64,000 bases of DNA, from positions 219,613 through 283,612 of the forward strand of contig JAXMHB010000005.1 of the NCBI GenBank assembly GCA_046346965.1, in the 5' to 3' direction. Below, in pieces: positions 62,517-64,000 of this stretch (the first letter of the stretch is position 1; each line of letters starts with the position of its first letter). This DNA is from JAXMHB01 sp046346965. GTDB lineage: Bacteria > Pseudomonadota > Gammaproteobacteria > Xanthomonadales > SZUA-5. The notes under the pieces were generated by a model. It had not been told where the DNA came from, made no database searches, and saw only the letters and a program-made list of their open reading frames with translations. A program made the translations under genes and the position numbers.

Positions 62517-64000
62517 ACGCGCCCGAGACGATTGCTGCCGATTTCCTGCTGCTGCGCCCCGCCTGGCTGCTGGCCTTGCCGCTGATCGCCCTGGTGTACT
62601 GGCTGTGGCGGCGCGCGCGGCAGGCGCCCGGGGTATGGGCACAGCATGTCGATGCGCACTTGCTGCCGCATCTGCTGGTCGACGAGGCGGCGCAGCCCGG
62701 CACGCGCGGCGGCGGTCTGCTGATCGCGCTGGCGGCGGTGCTGGTGGTGCTGGCGCTGGCCGGACCCTCCTGGCGCCAACAGGCGCTGCCGCTGTGGCAG
62801 CAGGATGCGCCGCTGGTGATCGCGCTCGACCTGTCGGCGGCGATGCGTGCCACCGATCTGGCGCCCTCGCGCCTGGCGCAGGCGCGCGCCAAGATCGCCG
62901 CATTGCTGAAGGCGCGGCGCGCGGGTCAGGTCGGGCTGCTGGTGTATGCCGGCGAACCCTACACCGTCGCGCCGATCACGCCGGATGGCAGCACCGTCGC
63001 CGCTTTCCTCGATAGCTTGAATCCGGACCTGATGCCGGTGGAGGGCCAGCGCGCGGATCTGGCGATCGCCCATGCGTTGGAACTGTTGAAGAACAGCGGC
63101 GCCGCGCGCGGCGACATTCTGCTGCTGACCGACCAGACCGACGCGAGTGCGGCGAGCGCCGCGCAGCGGGCGGCCGGCGCCGGCATGCGCGTCTCGGTAA
63201 TCGGCGTCGGCACACTCGCCGGCGCTCCGCTGGCCGGCGCCCAGGGTTTCATCACCGACAGCGCCGGCAAACCGCGGCTGGCGCGGCTGGATCCTGTCAG
63301 CTTGGGGGCGCTCGCCAGCGCGGGCGGCGGCGCCTATCAGCCGCTCAGCATCGATGACAGCGATCTGCGCGCGCTCGGCGTGCTCGATCCGCAGTCCGGT
63401 GCCAGCGCCCGGGCCAGCGACGCCAGCGCCAAGGCGGGACTACAGCGCAGCGACGACGGCTACTGGCTGCTGCTGATCGCGGTGCCGCTGCTGGCGCTGG
63501 CCTTCCGGCGCGGTTGGCTGATGTCAGTGCCGCTGCTGCTGTGCCTGACGCTGGTGCCAGATCGCCCGCTGCGCGCAGCCGACGCGCCGACCGCCGCAGC
63601 ACCGCCAGCGGAGCCGTCGACCACGCCGGCTCCGACGCCGCCGCCAACGCCGAGCGCACTGCAGAGCTTTTGGGACGGCCTGTGGCAGCGCAGCGATCAG
63701 CGCGCCTGGCAGGCGCTGCAGGCCGGCGACGCCGCCAGTGCGCGGCGTCTGGCGCAGGATCCGGCCACGCGCGGCGCCGCGGCCTTTCGTGAGCAGGACT
63801 ATGAGGCCGCCATCGACAGCTGGTCCGGCCTGGCGGACGCCGACGGTCACTACAACCGCGGCAATGCGCTGGCCAGCAGTGGCAAGTTGCAGGAGGCCTT
63901 GGCCGCCTACGACGAGGCGCTGAAGCTGGCACCGGGCATGGAGGACGCCATCGCCAACCGCAAGGCCGTGGAGGATCTGTTGCGCCAACAGCAGCAACCG
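62513..64000 (+). CDS. VWA-TPR membrane protein, BatB/BatC-like (cut by window edge)
   Basis: Open from ATG 62513 to the last base, 496 codons without a stop. Two N-terminal helices, then a VWA domain whose MIDAS box reads DLSAAM (Asp106, Ser108, Ala110), lacking the second serine. A membrane segment (WLLLIAVPLLALAF) and an Ala/Pro-rich linker follow, then TPR units (REQDYEAAIDSWSGLADADGHYNRGNALASSGKLQEALAAYDEALKLAPGMEDA). The fused BatB+BatC layout is common in proteobacteria. The C-terminus, often a long low-complexity tail, is outside the window. Confidence 0.9.
   Translation, partial: MNAPETIAADFLLLRPAWLLALPLIALVYWLWRRARQAPGVWAQHVDAHLLPHLLVDEAAQPGTRGGGLLIALAAVLVVLALAGPSWRQQALPLWQQDAPLVIALDLSAAMRATDLAPSRLAQARAKIAALLKARRAGQVGLLVYAGEPYTVAPITPDGSTVAAFLDSLNPDLMPVEGQRADLAIAHALELLKNSGAARGDILLLTDQTDASAASAAQRAAGAGMRVSVIGVGTLAGAPLAGAQGFITDSAGKPRLARLDPVSLGALASAGGGAYQPLSIDDSDLRALGVLDPQSGASARASDASAKAGLQRSDDGYWLLLIAVPLLALAFRRGWLMSVPLLLCLTLVPDRPLRAADAPTAAAPPAEPSTTPAPTPPPTPSALQSFWDGLWQRSDQRAWQALQAGDAASARRLAQDPATRGAAAFREQDYEAAIDSWSGLADADGHYNRGNALASSGKLQEALAAYDEALKLAPGMEDAIANRKAVEDLLRQQQQP

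Overview
The window is GC-rich, densely coded chromosomal DNA of a gammaproteobacterium, most probably of the Xanthomonadales/Lysobacterales. Pointers: a split B12-dependent ribonucleotide reductase (NrdJa/NrdJb); an orphan ferredoxin-like RnfB beside metG; a kynU-kmo pair; the enterobacterial-type order glmM-folP-ftsH-rlmE/yhbY; TonB-dependent receptors; and a secreted protein ending in a short FANGYE tail. The placement is inferred from gene content, not from a marker phylogeny. No rRNA, tRNA, CRISPR array, prophage or transposase gene was seen. About 50 protein genes are supported; the first (acetyltransferase) and the last (von Willebrand A/TPR protein) run off the window.

Layout. 1-5 kb (minus strand): acetyltransferase, nrdJb, a secreted protein, a histone H1-like Lys/Ala/Pro repeat protein and nrdJa, with a candidate pair of NrdR boxes upstream. 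5-7.6 kb: SDR oxidoreductase and ArsR regulator separated by a 276-bp element with nested inverted repeats, then an alpha/beta hydrolase. 7.7-13.7 kb: metG, rnfB-like, a membrane protein, and the kynurenine genes kynU-kmo, which feed 3-hydroxyanthranilate to NAD synthesis. 13.8-19.8 kb: two paralogous secreted proteins in one cluster with an ECF sigma factor, a FecR-like anti-sigma and a TonB-dependent receptor, a FecIRA-like signalling unit of unknown ligand. 20-27.3 kb (minus strand): VOC protein, PH-like membrane protein, FAD amine oxidase, glmM, folP, ftsH, rlmE; divergently yhbY and an Mth938-like gene.

28-35 kb: GTP-dependent PEP carboxykinase, then a lipid-degradation module (TetR regulator, alpha/beta hydrolase, membrane FadE, hotdog protein) whose divergent promoter carries two matching 14-bp operator candidates. 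35-42.8 kb (minus strand): a GAF-GAF-degenerate GGDEF protein with an AT-hook-like tail, then a four-gene cluster DUF4331 - TPR - HupE/UreJ - TonB receptor that looks like an envelope uptake system. 43-51 kb: gamma-glutamyltransferase and two large BNR/beta-propeller secreted proteins flanking threonine dehydrogenase. 51-55 kb: envelope lipoproteins including an M48 protease, then two membrane proteins, one resembling a K+-channel pore with an altered filter. 55-58.6 kb: a three-domain aldo-keto reductase/polynucleotide-kinase-like/HAD-phosphatase fusion with an overlapping small partner, a DJ-1 family protein and an OsmC peroxidase. 58.7 kb to the end: a MoxR-DUF58-DUF4381-VWA-VWA/TPR (Bat) operon interrupted by purine/pyrimidine tracts and an old tandem duplication.

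The strongest candidates for undescribed biology are the AKR-kinase-phosphatase fusion, the DUF4331/TPR/HupE/receptor cluster, and the sigma/anti-sigma/receptor unit with its two secreted partners. Several intergenic repeat families (inverted-repeat element, GGGACTC heptamer arrays, TTAGGGAA repeats) also deserve a genome-wide count.
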